Shown here in pieces: positions 50,790 to 59,761 of a stretch of 64,000 nucleotides of DNA. Each line of letters starts with the position of its first letter. The first letter of the stretch is position 1. The translations under genes were made by a program, and so were the position numbers. The DNA comes from Oscillospiraceae bacterium MB08-C2-2 (lineage in GTDB: Bacteria; Bacillota; Clostridia; Oscillospirales; Ruminococcaceae): NCBI GenBank assembly GCA_035621215.1, contig CP141729.1, positions 952,944 through 1,016,943 of the forward strand, given 5' to 3'. The notes beneath the pieces were generated by a model. That model did not search any database, was not told the DNA's origin, and saw nothing but the letters and a program-made list of their open reading frames with translations.

Positions 50790-52280
50790 CTATTTCATTT
50801 CCATGCCGTGGTTCTGGCTGGGACGGTTAAGGCATTGCTCCACCGTCCGACCATTTTGTTGTTCAAGCGGTCCATAAGGGGTTTCGGCAATGCCGTATAT
50901 CTCCATGAGATACCGCCCGTAGCCTTCCAAGTTGCAGAATTGTTCCAAGCCATCGTCGCTTTCAAACGACATCATTCTCTGAACTTCTTTTTCAGCGTAA
51001 TCTGCGGGAGAAGCAGTTTCGGACAAAATCTCAAATTTCTCCGTCAGAAAAGTAAGATCAAGCGCATCCTCCAACGAAATATCCCCAGAGGCAGTTTCCA
51101 GCATTGCTTTGTAGGTCAGGACACCATTTTCCTCTTTGAGGTGGCGGAGCTGCTGTGCCAATTCATTGACCAAGCCGTATCTGTCGCCCTCCGATTCATA
51201 TAGGGCATCTCCGATTTTTTCAGTAAGGGAAGGTATCATACAGTCCGCAGCGGAGAATTCACATTCCTCCGGTGATGCTGCTTTCACCGCTTCAACGGCT
51301 TGAGAGAGCATCTCATCATCCGCAGGGAGCTTCAGGAAAGCAATCAGTTCATTATCATATTGTGGGTCGTTAAAATACCCTTTGGTTACCCGAAGAAGCA
51401 CGGTATAATCCGGTTTTTCCAAGGGGACGGCATCACCGCTGTGGTAGGTCTGCGAAATTTCGCCATTTTGAACCACATAGCCATGTGGAGTGAATACGCC
51501 ACCCTCGCCCTCGCGCATCTCTTTGCCGATTTTACCGAAATCCAGGCACTCATAGATTTCATCCGGTACATTTTCGAGTTTCTGCACAAAGTCGTTATCC
51601 GCATAAAATTTACCGAGGGTGCTGTCGTCATGGGCTTCATAGACGACATGGCAGTCATTCATGCTGTGGGTCATGTTGATGAGGCGGTCTACTGCGATGG
51701 GGGAGTATTGGGTCCGGATGGTATCCATCATCACCATCCCCTCGAAGCAGTCCAACTCCCATTCGTTTAATGAGGACAAACGCTCGGCCAGATGATTCAG
51801 CTCATATAGGTTCGCGTTTGTACCGATAAACTGCGGCAGATAATCCAGCTCGCAGCCTATGATTTCTGCAGAATAGATGACACGTTCATCGGTGATGCGG
51901 GCCTTGTCCAGTGCATCCAATATTTTATATTGTGCAGCAGGGAGCGTGAGAGTGGAGGAGGTTTCCGCACCGAATGAACCGGGGCGGCTGATTTCCACTT
52001 CAAAAATGTGGCCGCTTTTCATACCGGATTGCTCTTGCCGGGAGAGCGGGAGAACATCCCAGCCAAACAGCGCCCCCTGATGCATTGTGTTGATCTGCTC
52101 GGCTGTAATGCCGTGCCTTTCGTTGTAGTTGTTGACGATTACCTGGTTCGCCTTTCTATTCTCCGTGTTGAGTTCGGAGCGGCTGAACCCTGATTTCCCA
52201 TATTCAATGCGCATAATTTCGCCATTCGCATTCATGAACAGGCACTGTTCGGGAAGCCTATTCTTTGATTGTTTATCCAA
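50790..52280 (-). CDS. ardA: ArdA-like antirestriction protein, tail-bearing
   Basis: 496 residues. The central region NLYELNHLAERLSSLNEWEL, then INMTHSMNDCHVVYEAHDDS and DFGKIGKEMREGEGGVFTPH, follows the ArdA pattern, a DNA mimic that blocks type I restriction enzymes. The protein is about three times the length of classic ArdA, with N-terminal and C-terminal extra domains. It ends RPSQNHGMEMK, a variant of the shared tail. Its job would make sense on arrival in a recipient. Overlaps the DUF4314 gene by eight bases. Confidence 0.75.
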   Translation of the reverse strand: MDKQSKNRLPEQCLFMNANGEIMRIEYGKSGFSRSELNTENRKANQVIVNNYNERHGITAEQINTMHQGALFGWDVLPLSRQEQSGMKSGHIFEVEISRPGSFGAETSSTLTLPAAQYKILDALDKARITDERVIYSAEIIGCELDYLPQFIGTNANLYELNHLAERLSSLNEWELDCFEGMVMMDTIRTQYSPIAVDRLINMTHSMNDCHVVYEAHDDSTLGKFYADNDFVQKLENVPDEIYECLDFGKIGKEMREGEGGVFTPHGYVVQNGEISQTYHSGDAVPLEKPDYTVLLRVTKGYFNDPQYDNELIAFLKLPADDEMLSQAVEAVKAASPEECEFSAADCMIPSLTEKIGDALYESEGDRYGLVNELAQQLRHLKEENGVLTYKAMLETASGDISLEDALDLTFLTEKFEILSETASPADYAEKEVQRMMSFESDDGLEQFCNLEGYGRYLMEIYGIAETPYGPLEQQNGRTVEQCLNRPSQNHGMEMK

Positions 52281-53001
52281 GCTGCATTCCTCCCATCTGC
52301 TGGCTCGCAGCCTCTAATTCATCCTTAGTCGTTATGCTCCAGTCCCTTGACGCCGTCCAAAGGCTGACATATAGTTCATCGCTGCCAATCTTAATCGGAC
52401 GCTGCTCAAAGCCCTCACCGAAACCGTCAGATGCCTGACCAGACGCATAATCTTTGAGCTGCTCCAGTTCTACATCATTCAAATCCCCTTGTACCCGGCA
52501 TTCGGCTACACCCATCAGCTTGTTCCCAACTTGCTCCACGGTGAAAAAGAGGGACTTGACTTTCTGACTTACGCTGTCATCCCCGTGATAATATTTCATG
52601 AGTCCACGTTCTGATTCCTCCAGCACCCGCTCCTTGAGGATGGCGGCAAGGATTTGGCCGTGATAGGAAAGTACCGTATCCTGGTCGAGCTCCGAGGGAT
52701 ATTCCTCCAAAGAGCCCCATTCATCACGCTCATACTGCATCACGGCCAGAGGCATATACAGCTTTAGCGTTTGGAGAGGCTGGGGAATTACAGTGAAATG
52801 GTCAACGCCGGGAATCAGCGCGAGGGAACGGCCGTTGCTCCACGTCATATGGATTTGGGCTGCATCGTCGATAAAATCAACTTCCCCCTCGGTGCCGGGA
52901 GGCACGGGGGCATAGGGGTCCTGCATCTCTATGAGCCGAATGCGGGTACCGGGCGGATACTGTTCTTTTATAAATTTCAGAAATTCTTGCTGATGCCTCA
53001 T
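52273..53001 (-). CDS. DUF4314-domain protein, tail-bearing
   Basis: 242 residues. Residues 10-75 are DUF4314 (YPPGTRIRLIEMQDPYAPVP, GEVDFIDDAAQIHMTWSNGR), a small barrel common in ICE proteins. The rest may be a DUF6329-like or unassigned domain. It ends EAASQQMGGMQLG, a variant shared tail. Second gene of the ICE operon. Confidence 0.75.
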   Translation of the reverse strand: MRHQQEFLKFIKEQYPPGTRIRLIEMQDPYAPVPPGTEGEVDFIDDAAQIHMTWSNGRSLALIPGVDHFTVIPQPLQTLKLYMPLAVMQYERDEWGSLEEYPSELDQDTVLSYHGQILAAILKERVLEESERGLMKYYHGDDSVSQKVKSLFFTVEQVGNKLMGVAECRVQGDLNDVELEQLKDYASGQASDGFGEGFEQRPIKIGSDELYVSLWTASRDWSITTKDELEAASQQMGGMQLG

Positions 53002-53231
53002 GTGAGTTCCTCCTTTTTCTGCTTATTTCTACTGTGAATCCTCTGCATATCTGTTCTTAGGCAGTCACCCTCGGAGCTGTAACAGATAAATCCATGCGAA
53101 GGATATGGGCAGTTGCCACAGCTCTTGAACGGGCCGTGGGGCCGCTCGTCAGGCGGTATTCTCCCTGTTGTTATGATGGACTCCGAATCATAACAAGCTG
53201 GTTTTTTATTTTTCTTGTAATGCACTAACAT
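52998..53231 (-). CDS. First gene of the ICE operon, Cys-motif protein
   Basis: 77 residues, basic, with CGNCPYPSHGFICYSSEGDC, four cysteines that could bind zinc or a cluster. Start at 53231 with GGGAGG upstream. Its stop overlaps the DUF4314 start by four bases. Directly downstream of the leader terminator. Role unknown. Confidence 0.65.
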   Translation of the reverse strand: MLVHYKKNKKPACYDSESIITTGRIPPDERPHGPFKSCGNCPYPSHGFICYSSEGDCLRTDMQRIHSRNKQKKEELT

Positions 53232-53253
53232 AATTTCCTCCCTTCTGAAAAAC

Positions 53254-53308
53254 AAAAAAAGCCGGAGAATTGAAGCGCATTCTGCACTCCGATTCTCCGG
53301 CTCTTTTT
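53254..53308 (-). terminator. Leader terminator at the head of the ICE operon
   Basis: AGCCGGAGAAT and ATTCTCCGGCT form an 11-base perfect stem. The minus strand continues TTTTTTTGTTTTT. It lies between the first ICE gene and any leftward promoter in the intergenic region, so transcripts must read through it. Confidence 0.85.
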
Positions 53309-53341
53309 AACTGTATCTTAGCTCAGGATATTTAAACAGTG

Positions 53342-53391
53342 TTTGCGAACGCAAAAATATCATTGATTTTTCCAAATAAAAATGATATGAT
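53342..53391 (+). promoter_or_regulatory. Promoter and operator of the modification operon
   Basis: TTGATT (53363-53368), 17-base spacer, TATGAT (53386-53391) form a near-consensus promoter. An inverted repeat ATATCATT...AATGATAT (53357-53364, 53381-53388) overlaps both boxes, and a second palindrome TTTGCGAACGCAAA lies at 53342-53355. Likely operators for the XRE protein that follows, as for C proteins of restriction-modification systems. Confidence 0.65.
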
Positions 53392-53428
53392 TATGAAGAT
53401 TATATAGAAGGAGCAAGGAGGCTAAAAG

Positions 53429-53647
53429 GTGATTGTCAGTTATAACAAGCTTTGGCATTTAATGCTCGATAAAAAGATGAATAAACAAGATCTAAAGAAG
53501 GCGACCGGCATCAGTACCGCATCTATCGCCAAGTTAGGTAAAGGCGAGAACATCACGACCGATGTTCTCGTCAAAATATGCAAAGCTCTCGATTGCGAAT
53601 TACATGACATCATGGAGTTGTCTCACGAAAATGAGGAGACAAGATGA
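53429..53647 (+). CDS. XRE-family regulator (C-protein-like)
   Basis: 72 residues, a single Cro/CI HTH (KQDLKKATGISTASIAKLGK, then TTDVLVKICKALDCELHDIM). GTG start with GGAGG eight bases upstream. The size and place, first in a methylase operon and just after overlapping operator repeats, are those of controller proteins that delay nuclease expression. Confidence 0.85.
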   Translation: MIVSYNKLWHLMLDKKMNKQDLKKATGISTASIAKLGKGENITTDVLVKICKALDCELHDIMELSHENEETR

Positions 53648-53704
53648 TACTGGTAGAATATCGAAAGTTTTGCTCGAAAATAATCATTGATTGGAGGTGA
53701 TGAT

Positions 53705-55012
53705 ATGGCCGCGTTTACAAAACTACTTCAAATGAAAAATTTAAACGCCACCAGAAAAAATGACTTCCGAAGTGATAAGGCATTATTGTTTACGGAAGCG
53801 GTTAAAGCGTTGCCTAAATTCTCACCACTTGACGTAGGTTCTTCAGATTCCAACCCTATACAGATACTTGATTTTTTTAGCGGTGCAGGCGGAACGTCGT
53901 TGGGCTTTGCTGCTATAAATCAGGTCGTGCCTATGTTTCATTTTTTGGCTGGGTGTGACATCAATCCGATATCGGCCGCAACCTATAGTAGAAATTTTGG
54001 AACGCCGACTGTTTGTGAAGATATTCTTAAAATTGCGAATACTCCCGCAAGCATTCGCCAGTTTTTAAATAGAGTTGGTTTTGACAGTACTAAGCCTACA
54101 ATTTTGATCGGCTGTGCTCCGTGTCAAGGCTTTTCATCGCATAGAAAAAAACACTGGGACAACGAGGATGATGACCGTAACAGCTTGGTAATTGCTTTCT
54201 CGCGTATCGTTACCGAGGTCAACCCTGATATATTTATTATGGAGAACGTACCGGAATTTTTGTCTAATAGATACTGGAGATACTTCAGTAAAGCGCGCGA
54301 GACGTTTTGTGAGGCGGGATATACGGTCAAGCAGAACATCTATAACTCAGCCGAGTTTGGCGTGCCTCAGGAAAGATTCCGCTCTATTATAATTGGAATG
54401 AAAAGAGACTTTCTGCTTCCGGATGGTTATTTTACTTCTGATGAATATAAGACTGTTCGCGATGCTATTGGAGCGTTGAGTCCACTTAAGGCGGGAGAAA
54501 TAGACCCGAACGACCCGCTTCATAAGGCCGTGGCTCATAAACGTAGCACTATCGAGGTTATTAGAAAGGTACCTCACGATGGTGGAAGCCTACCGCAGGG
54601 GGAGGGACCTGCGTGCTTGACGAAAGTTAATGGTTTTTCTGATGTATATGGGCGGCTCAGTTGGGATAAGCCTGCGATCACTATCACGCACTATGCACGG
54701 AATCCGGCAAGCGGGCGCTACACACATCCTGTTCAAGATAGAGGGCTAACGGCGAGGGAAGCTGCAAGATTACAGAGTTTCCCTGACGGTTTTCAATTTG
54801 AAGGCAAGTCCGATGATATTTATCGTCAAATAGGTGAAGCTGTTCCTCCTTTGCTTTCATGTGGGGTTGCGATAAACGTGTTAATAGAGTACTTATCAAC
54901 AGAGCCGACAACTGCTCAACTTCAAACCGGTATGGAAACTATCGAGTTGCCGGTGAGCAATTCATACTCCAGCGTAATTGCGGGCATCAAAAACACAAGG
55001 AGGCGAGCTTAA
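53705..55012 (+). CDS. C5-cytosine DNA methyltransferase A
   Basis: 435 residues. An N-terminal extension of about 60 residues precedes motif I LDFFSGAGGTSLGFA, motif IV GCAPCQGFSSHR (catalytic Cys), ENVPEFL, GVPQERFR and the closing RLQSFPDGF...QIGEAVPP. Start MAAFTKLLQ at 53705 with GGAGGTG. Its stop is two bases before the next methylase ATG. The pair could methylate the two strands of an asymmetric site. Confidence 0.92.
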   Translation: MAAFTKLLQMKNLNATRKNDFRSDKALLFTEAVKALPKFSPLDVGSSDSNPIQILDFFSGAGGTSLGFAAINQVVPMFHFLAGCDINPISAATYSRNFGTPTVCEDILKIANTPASIRQFLNRVGFDSTKPTILIGCAPCQGFSSHRKKHWDNEDDDRNSLVIAFSRIVTEVNPDIFIMENVPEFLSNRYWRYFSKARETFCEAGYTVKQNIYNSAEFGVPQERFRSIIIGMKRDFLLPDGYFTSDEYKTVRDAIGALSPLKAGEIDPNDPLHKAVAHKRSTIEVIRKVPHDGGSLPQGEGPACLTKVNGFSDVYGRLSWDKPAITITHYARNPASGRYTHPVQDRGLTAREAARLQSFPDGFQFEGKSDDIYRQIGEAVPPLLSCGVAINVLIEYLSTEPTTAQLQTGMETIELPVSNSYSSVIAGIKNTRRRA

Positions 55013-55013
55013 T

Positions 55014-56060
55014 ATGCGTTTCACTTGTGTTGATAGTTTCTCAGGGGCAGGCGGTTTATCGTTGGGGTTAAGCGAGGCGGGCTTTGAAATCCTGTTGAGT
55101 TTTGACATAGACAAAAGATGTATCGAATCGATACAAAGCAATCCTAAATATTTTGCGCATCCCGCTCTTTGCGAGGATATAAGAAATATGCTTGGAGGAC
55201 GGCTACTTGATATGATTGGGTTAAAGCAAGGCGAGTTGTTTTTGCTTGCCGGAGGCCCTCCATGCCAGGGATTTTCTGTCCAACGTATCGGTAAGGATAC
55301 AGACATTCGAAATGAGCTGGTTCTCCTATACGGAAAACTTATCGAAGAGGTTCGTCCGATGTTTTTTGTTATGGAGAATGTATCGGGTATTCAGGGAAAA
55401 CGGGGGAAAACCATCCTGGCGGAGTTGATTGAGAAAATGGAGTCTATTGGATACCATGTTCATAAACAACCAGTGGATGCAGAGGATTATGGTGTTCCAC
55501 AACGGAGGAAGAGACTTGTCTTGGTAGGCGAACGGCATGACGTTGGTTCGACGTATATATTCCCCAAACAAACGGGCGAAAAACGTACCGTTCGTGATAC
55601 AATAGCCTTCCTTCCCCCGCCTCCTGAAGATGGTAAACCGCATCCTGAATACCCATTGCATCGACGCGATCGGTTGTCAGAAAAAAATCTGCAACGCATA
55701 CAGGCATTGCAGCAAGGGCAAGGGCGGGATCATCTACCTAAAGAGTTGTTAGCTGATTGTCACAAAGTGGACAGCGCTATTATTGGACATCGTAACGTAT
55801 ACGGACGCATGTCTTGGGATGAAGTAGCACCAACCATAACCGCTCGTTTCGACAGCTTTACCCGAGGCTTATTTGGTCATCCGGATCAACCGAGGAGCAT
55901 CTCGTTGTGCGAGGGTGCGTTGCTGCAGACCTTTCCTTTGGACTTTGTTTTCCAAGGATCGAAAATTGAAATTGCTCGTCAAATTGGAAATGCAGTTCCT
56001 CCTAAATTGGCTAAAGCTATCGGAGACAGTATTATAACCTACTATAAAGGAAAGAGGTGA
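55014..56060 (+). CDS. C5-cytosine DNA methyltransferase B
   Basis: 348 residues. Motif I VDSFSGAGGLSLGLSEAGF, motif IV GGPPCQGFSVQR, ENVSGIQG, GVPQRRKRLVLVG, then TITARFDSFT and RQIGNAVPPKLA. Compact and complete. AAGGAGG lies just before the ATG; the upstream gene's stop is adjacent. Sequence divergence from methylase A is high, so it is not a recent duplicate. Confidence 0.92.
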   Translation: MRFTCVDSFSGAGGLSLGLSEAGFEILLSFDIDKRCIESIQSNPKYFAHPALCEDIRNMLGGRLLDMIGLKQGELFLLAGGPPCQGFSVQRIGKDTDIRNELVLLYGKLIEEVRPMFFVMENVSGIQGKRGKTILAELIEKMESIGYHVHKQPVDAEDYGVPQRRKRLVLVGERHDVGSTYIFPKQTGEKRTVRDTIAFLPPPPEDGKPHPEYPLHRRDRLSEKNLQRIQALQQGQGRDHLPKELLADCHKVDSAIIGHRNVYGRMSWDEVAPTITARFDSFTRGLFGHPDQPRSISLCEGALLQTFPLDFVFQGSKIEIARQIGNAVPPKLAKAIGDSIITYYKGKR

Positions 56061-56065
56061 GCGAT

Positions 56066-59000
56066 GTGTCATATCAGGCAATTATAAAGCGTTACTTAAA
56101 GAGCTTGCAGCGTGATTACAACGATTCTCTCGCCGCTCATCAGCACACAGCCGAGCTCTCTTTCCGACCTTCCTTAGATACGCTATTCAAAGAATTAGCG
56201 GCGGAGTTGAACGGTAGCCCTGATATTGTGGTCATTCTCGAACCACGCAATCAGGCTCAAATGGGACGTCCTGACTGGCGTATCCATGACAGAACAACTC
56301 TTGGCGTTTACGGTTATATTGAGGCCAAGGGGCTTTCCGCGGATGCATTTGATATCACGGCCCACGAGGAGCAGTTCAATCGCTATTTGTCGTTGGGGCA
56401 TAAATTGATAATTACTGATGGAATTGATTTCATCTACTCCTTTGACGAGGGGGTGCATCCCCAAATTATATCTCTAATAGACAAGTCCCACATGAATCGC
56501 CCAGACTGGTCGCGCCTAACGCTCAATCCTCAGTTTGAGGTTATGATGCGCAGGTTCTTTGCCGATCCGTCCCCACAGTATTGTGACGAAGGAAAACTCG
56601 TTGAGTTGGTCGCTTTGCGAACAAAGTATCTGTCGGATGAAATCCTGCGCTATTCGAGCATCCCAATAGATGAAGCAATGGATGAGACCGAAAGGAATGC
56701 TATATCACTTTTGGATGAGTTGCGTGTTTTGGTCTATAACCATAATGACGAAAACATGAGGCGAGACAAGGTATTTGCTGATTTTTCCGCACAAGTGATT
56801 ATGTTCGCATTGTTGTACGCCCATCGCATTGAATGCACAGACAACGATTCTCCGACTGATAAGGAACGTAAGATAAAGGATTACCTGGCGCGAGATGTCG
56901 TGGATGGTCAGGCGCTACGTCCGTTCCTTACAATAATCCATTATCTCAACAACCACGGTGACGATGACAGTTTCATCCTGAATTGGACAGACGAATGCAT
57001 CCGGTTTTTGTCGTTCGTACATATGACAGAGCAGCAACGGCGTAGCCCCGATTACCACAAGCTGTTTGAACTATTTCTTTCAAAGTTCGATCCGCGCTCG
57101 CGCTTTGACTACGGCGCATATTACACGCCGAGCGAACTTGCCGATTGTATTGTTCGTTTGACAGAGATTATTGCTCGTGATAATTTTGATGGTGCGAGTA
57201 TTTTTGACGATGGTAATATGCTGATCGACCCCTGCTGTGGGACGGGTTCATTTTTAGAAAGAATACGTCAAAACGATGTGCGGTGTGGTGCGTTTTTTCT
57301 TTGCGGAATTGAGATCCTTCCCGCTCCCTATATGCTTGCAAACTATCGAATGGCGGTGCTGAATCAAGAAATCAGAGATCATCGTTCAAGATACGAATTG
57401 ATACTGGCGAACACTCTCAGCGACTGCGTATTTGGGAGAGAACCAGCCAATACGGATACGGTTGAGGGATTTGAGCTTAATCGCGCACGGGAACTGTCCT
57501 CTCGACCAATTACCCTTGTCATAGGGAATCCCCCTTCCTCGGATTCGTCAAAGACAAATATGGGTTCGGATTTTTCGAAGATATTGGGTTTAATGGATGA
57601 CTTTCGCCCTCCTGCTGAAAATCGACACGGAAGACAAAACACGCAAAAGCAGGTTAACAATCCTCATCTTCAGTTTTTACGTTGGGGATGTGAAATGCTG
57701 GAGCATTCGAATAATCACTCTGTCTTAGCGTATATCGTTCCAGCGACATTCCTTGAAGCCGAGTCGTATAAATACGCTCGGAAGTATATTGTCGAACATT
57801 TCTCATCCGCCTGGATAGTGTCGGTCGATGCAGACGCAAGGGCTGGCATCCGTTCTGACAGTATGTTTAGGACACAGCAAGGTCGAGCGGTACTCATTGC
57901 GACAAGGAAATTCGGAGAAACTTCGGCAATGAACGAGTTTAAATACTTTGATATATCGCGGTTCGCAAAGACTGAGAAAACAGCATGGCTTGAGCAAGAT
58001 GCCAATGTATCCCTAAAGATGTTTGATTGTTACTCTATAGATAATTCAAATTATGCCCTACGCCCGTCTTTACCGTTTGACGAAGAGCTGTATTTATCTT
58101 ATTGGCCTGTAAGCGGAGAGTCTGAGCCGAATGCAGTATTTAAGAATCATTGTTCCGGTATTAAACTTGCTCCGTCCAGCATCTTTACACACTTGAAGGC
58201 TCCTATGTTGAAACGCCGCAGCAAAGAAATAATGAAGCACGGGATGCAGGCTTCTGAGGAGTGGTTGCGCTCTCAAGATAAGCCCCCGCAGGAGACCGAT
58301 ACCCGCGCCTTTGCTGATGCACTGAATGAATTAGGGAGTGCGCAAGCGATTGAGGCTACCCTTGACCAAAACATTGTAGATTATGCTTTTCGACCGTTCT
58401 TGTCGATGAAAGCATTCCTTTGGCAAGACTTACTACATAGATTCAGTCGAGTTGGAGGCGGTGGGACAAGGCGACGTCCGGAGATCGGAAAAGCGTATGC
58501 CGATGAATACACCATTGGCTTTGCATTATCGCACTCGCCGAAGGATCAAAAAGATAGCTTAAAGCCTTTTGCTTCTTTTTGCTGGTATTATCCCGATAAT
58601 GATCTGTGCCGTCGTGGAAACTCTTTCATTTACTTGAATCAGTATCCAGTCAGTAAGAAGAGCGACACTCTCCGTGAAAATATCAATGATCGGCTTTGTG
58701 AACTACTTGCAACGCTCTTGGGTATTGATGGGGTTGCCCTTGCCACAGAGGTAGTATTTTATACTTTTGCCATTCTTTGCTCGCAAGTCTACCTTGATGA
58801 ATTCGAGGGTGCTCTATTCACGGTTAATCGTGCAGATTTGCGCCCACGTATCCCTGTAGTTAATGACGCCGATACGTTTATGCAAATTGCTGAACTTGGG
58901 CGAAAAGTAGCTGCGTTGGAAAAACGAGACTACACACCACAAAATCTTGCGGGATATGATTATGATGCTATTAAGTCGCTGGTACCTCCAGACTTCAGAC

Positions 59001-59335
59001 TCTCATGGACGAAAGGTATCCAGCCATTCGATGAGGATAATGAGACCATCACGTTGACGGACGGTCGAACCAATATCATAATTCCTTGTCCTCTGGATGT
59101 TCAAAGAATAAACATCTCTGGATATGAGGTTATCAAGAACGCATGGATGAAGTTTAACTCATACGACTTTACCCATTGTGCCTTTACCGCAGAAGATATG
59201 GGAGAATTCCTTAATCTTGTGAACAAGTTGCTTGAATATGTTGAACTTGTTGGAGAAATTAATATCGTAATGCACGATGTTATTAAAGGACACTATCCTC
59301 TGATTTTGCCGGATTGCGGCGGCGAATCGAGGTGA
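56066..59335 (+). CDS. Nuclease/N6-adenine methyltransferase fusion (type IIG/ISP-like)
   Basis: About 1,089 residues. The N-terminal domain has a PD-(D/E)xK-like pattern: GRPDWRIHD near 70 and YGYIEAKG near 87. The middle part is an N6-adenine methylase (motif I DPCCGTGSF near 392, motif IV VIGNPPSSD near 485). The C-terminal part resembles the specificity domain of type ISP enzymes. No helicase motif is seen, unlike LlaGI-type ISP enzymes. A GTG start at 56066 fits AGAGG spacing better than the upstream GTG at 56057. Confidence 0.85.
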   Translation: MSYQAIIKRYLKSLQRDYNDSLAAHQHTAELSFRPSLDTLFKELAAELNGSPDIVVILEPRNQAQMGRPDWRIHDRTTLGVYGYIEAKGLSADAFDITAHEEQFNRYLSLGHKLIITDGIDFIYSFDEGVHPQIISLIDKSHMNRPDWSRLTLNPQFEVMMRRFFADPSPQYCDEGKLVELVALRTKYLSDEILRYSSIPIDEAMDETERNAISLLDELRVLVYNHNDENMRRDKVFADFSAQVIMFALLYAHRIECTDNDSPTDKERKIKDYLARDVVDGQALRPFLTIIHYLNNHGDDDSFILNWTDECIRFLSFVHMTEQQRRSPDYHKLFELFLSKFDPRSRFDYGAYYTPSELADCIVRLTEIIARDNFDGASIFDDGNMLIDPCCGTGSFLERIRQNDVRCGAFFLCGIEILPAPYMLANYRMAVLNQEIRDHRSRYELILANTLSDCVFGREPANTDTVEGFELNRARELSSRPITLVIGNPPSSDSSKTNMGSDFSKILGLMDDFRPPAENRHGRQNTQKQVNNPHLQFLRWGCEMLEHSNNHSVLAYIVPATFLEAESYKYARKYIVEHFSSAWIVSVDADARAGIRSDSMFRTQQGRAVLIATRKFGETSAMNEFKYFDISRFAKTEKTAWLEQDANVSLKMFDCYSIDNSNYALRPSLPFDEELYLSYWPVSGESEPNAVFKNHCSGIKLAPSSIFTHLKAPMLKRRSKEIMKHGMQASEEWLRSQDKPPQETDTRAFADALNELGSAQAIEATLDQNIVDYAFRPFLSMKAFLWQDLLHRFSRVGGGGTRRRPEIGKAYADEYTIGFALSHSPKDQKDSLKPFASFCWYYPDNDLCRRGNSFIYLNQYPVSKKSDTLRENINDRLCELLATLLGIDGVALATEVVFYTFAILCSQVYLDEFEGALFTVNRADLRPRIPVVNDADTFMQIAELGRKVAALEKRDYTPQNLAGYDYDAIKSLVPPDFRLSWTKGIQPFDEDNETITLTDGRTNIIIPCPLDVQRINISGYEVIKNAWMKFNSYDFTHCAFTAEDMGEFLNLVNKLLEYVELVGEINIVMHDVIKGHYPLILPDCGGESR

Positions 59336-59341
59336 TGTGGG

Positions 59342-59749
59342 ATGCCAGACGTATACGATAAAGCAACTCGTTCAGCAGTTATGAGTAAGGTGCGCTCCAA
59401 AGGCAACAAGTCCACAGAGCTGCGTTTAATCGAGGTGTTTCATGAGTACGGAATAACCGGTTGGCGACGAAACTATACCGTCAAGGGTCATCCAGATTTC
59501 GTGTTTATGGAGCGTCGAATTGCCGTATTCGTAGATGGCTGTTTTTGGCACGGACATGATTGTCGTAACACGCGGCCGAAAGAAAATGAGGACTTTTGGG
59601 CTGCAAAACGGGAAAGAAACATTATGCATGACAGAGAGGTAACAGCGAAATTTGAACAACGCGGATGGACAGTAGTACGAATTTGGGAGTGCGAACTAAA
59701 AAAGAAGAACCTTCCCAAATTACTTGCAAAACTTAATTTGATGAAGTAA
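59342..59749 (+). CDS. vsr: Very short patch repair endonuclease
   Basis: 135 residues. MSKVRSKGNKSTELRL, HPDFVFMERRIAVFVDGCFW and HGHDC are the Vsr core with catalytic Asp and zinc ligands. Vsr nicks at T:G mismatches formed when methylated cytosine deaminates, so it belongs with the two C5-methylases. Seven bases after the fusion enzyme, with AGGTG upstream. Confidence 0.93.
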   Translation: MPDVYDKATRSAVMSKVRSKGNKSTELRLIEVFHEYGITGWRRNYTVKGHPDFVFMERRIAVFVDGCFWHGHDCRNTRPKENEDFWAAKRERNIMHDREVTAKFEQRGWTVVRIWECELKKKNLPKLLAKLNLMK

Positions 59750-59761
59750 AGGGGGATACAT

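Noticed and set aside
53254-53428. CRISPR-like or phage repressor region
   Set aside because: The repeats are two distinct palindromes and one terminator, not a regular repeat-spacer array, and no cas gene is present in the window.
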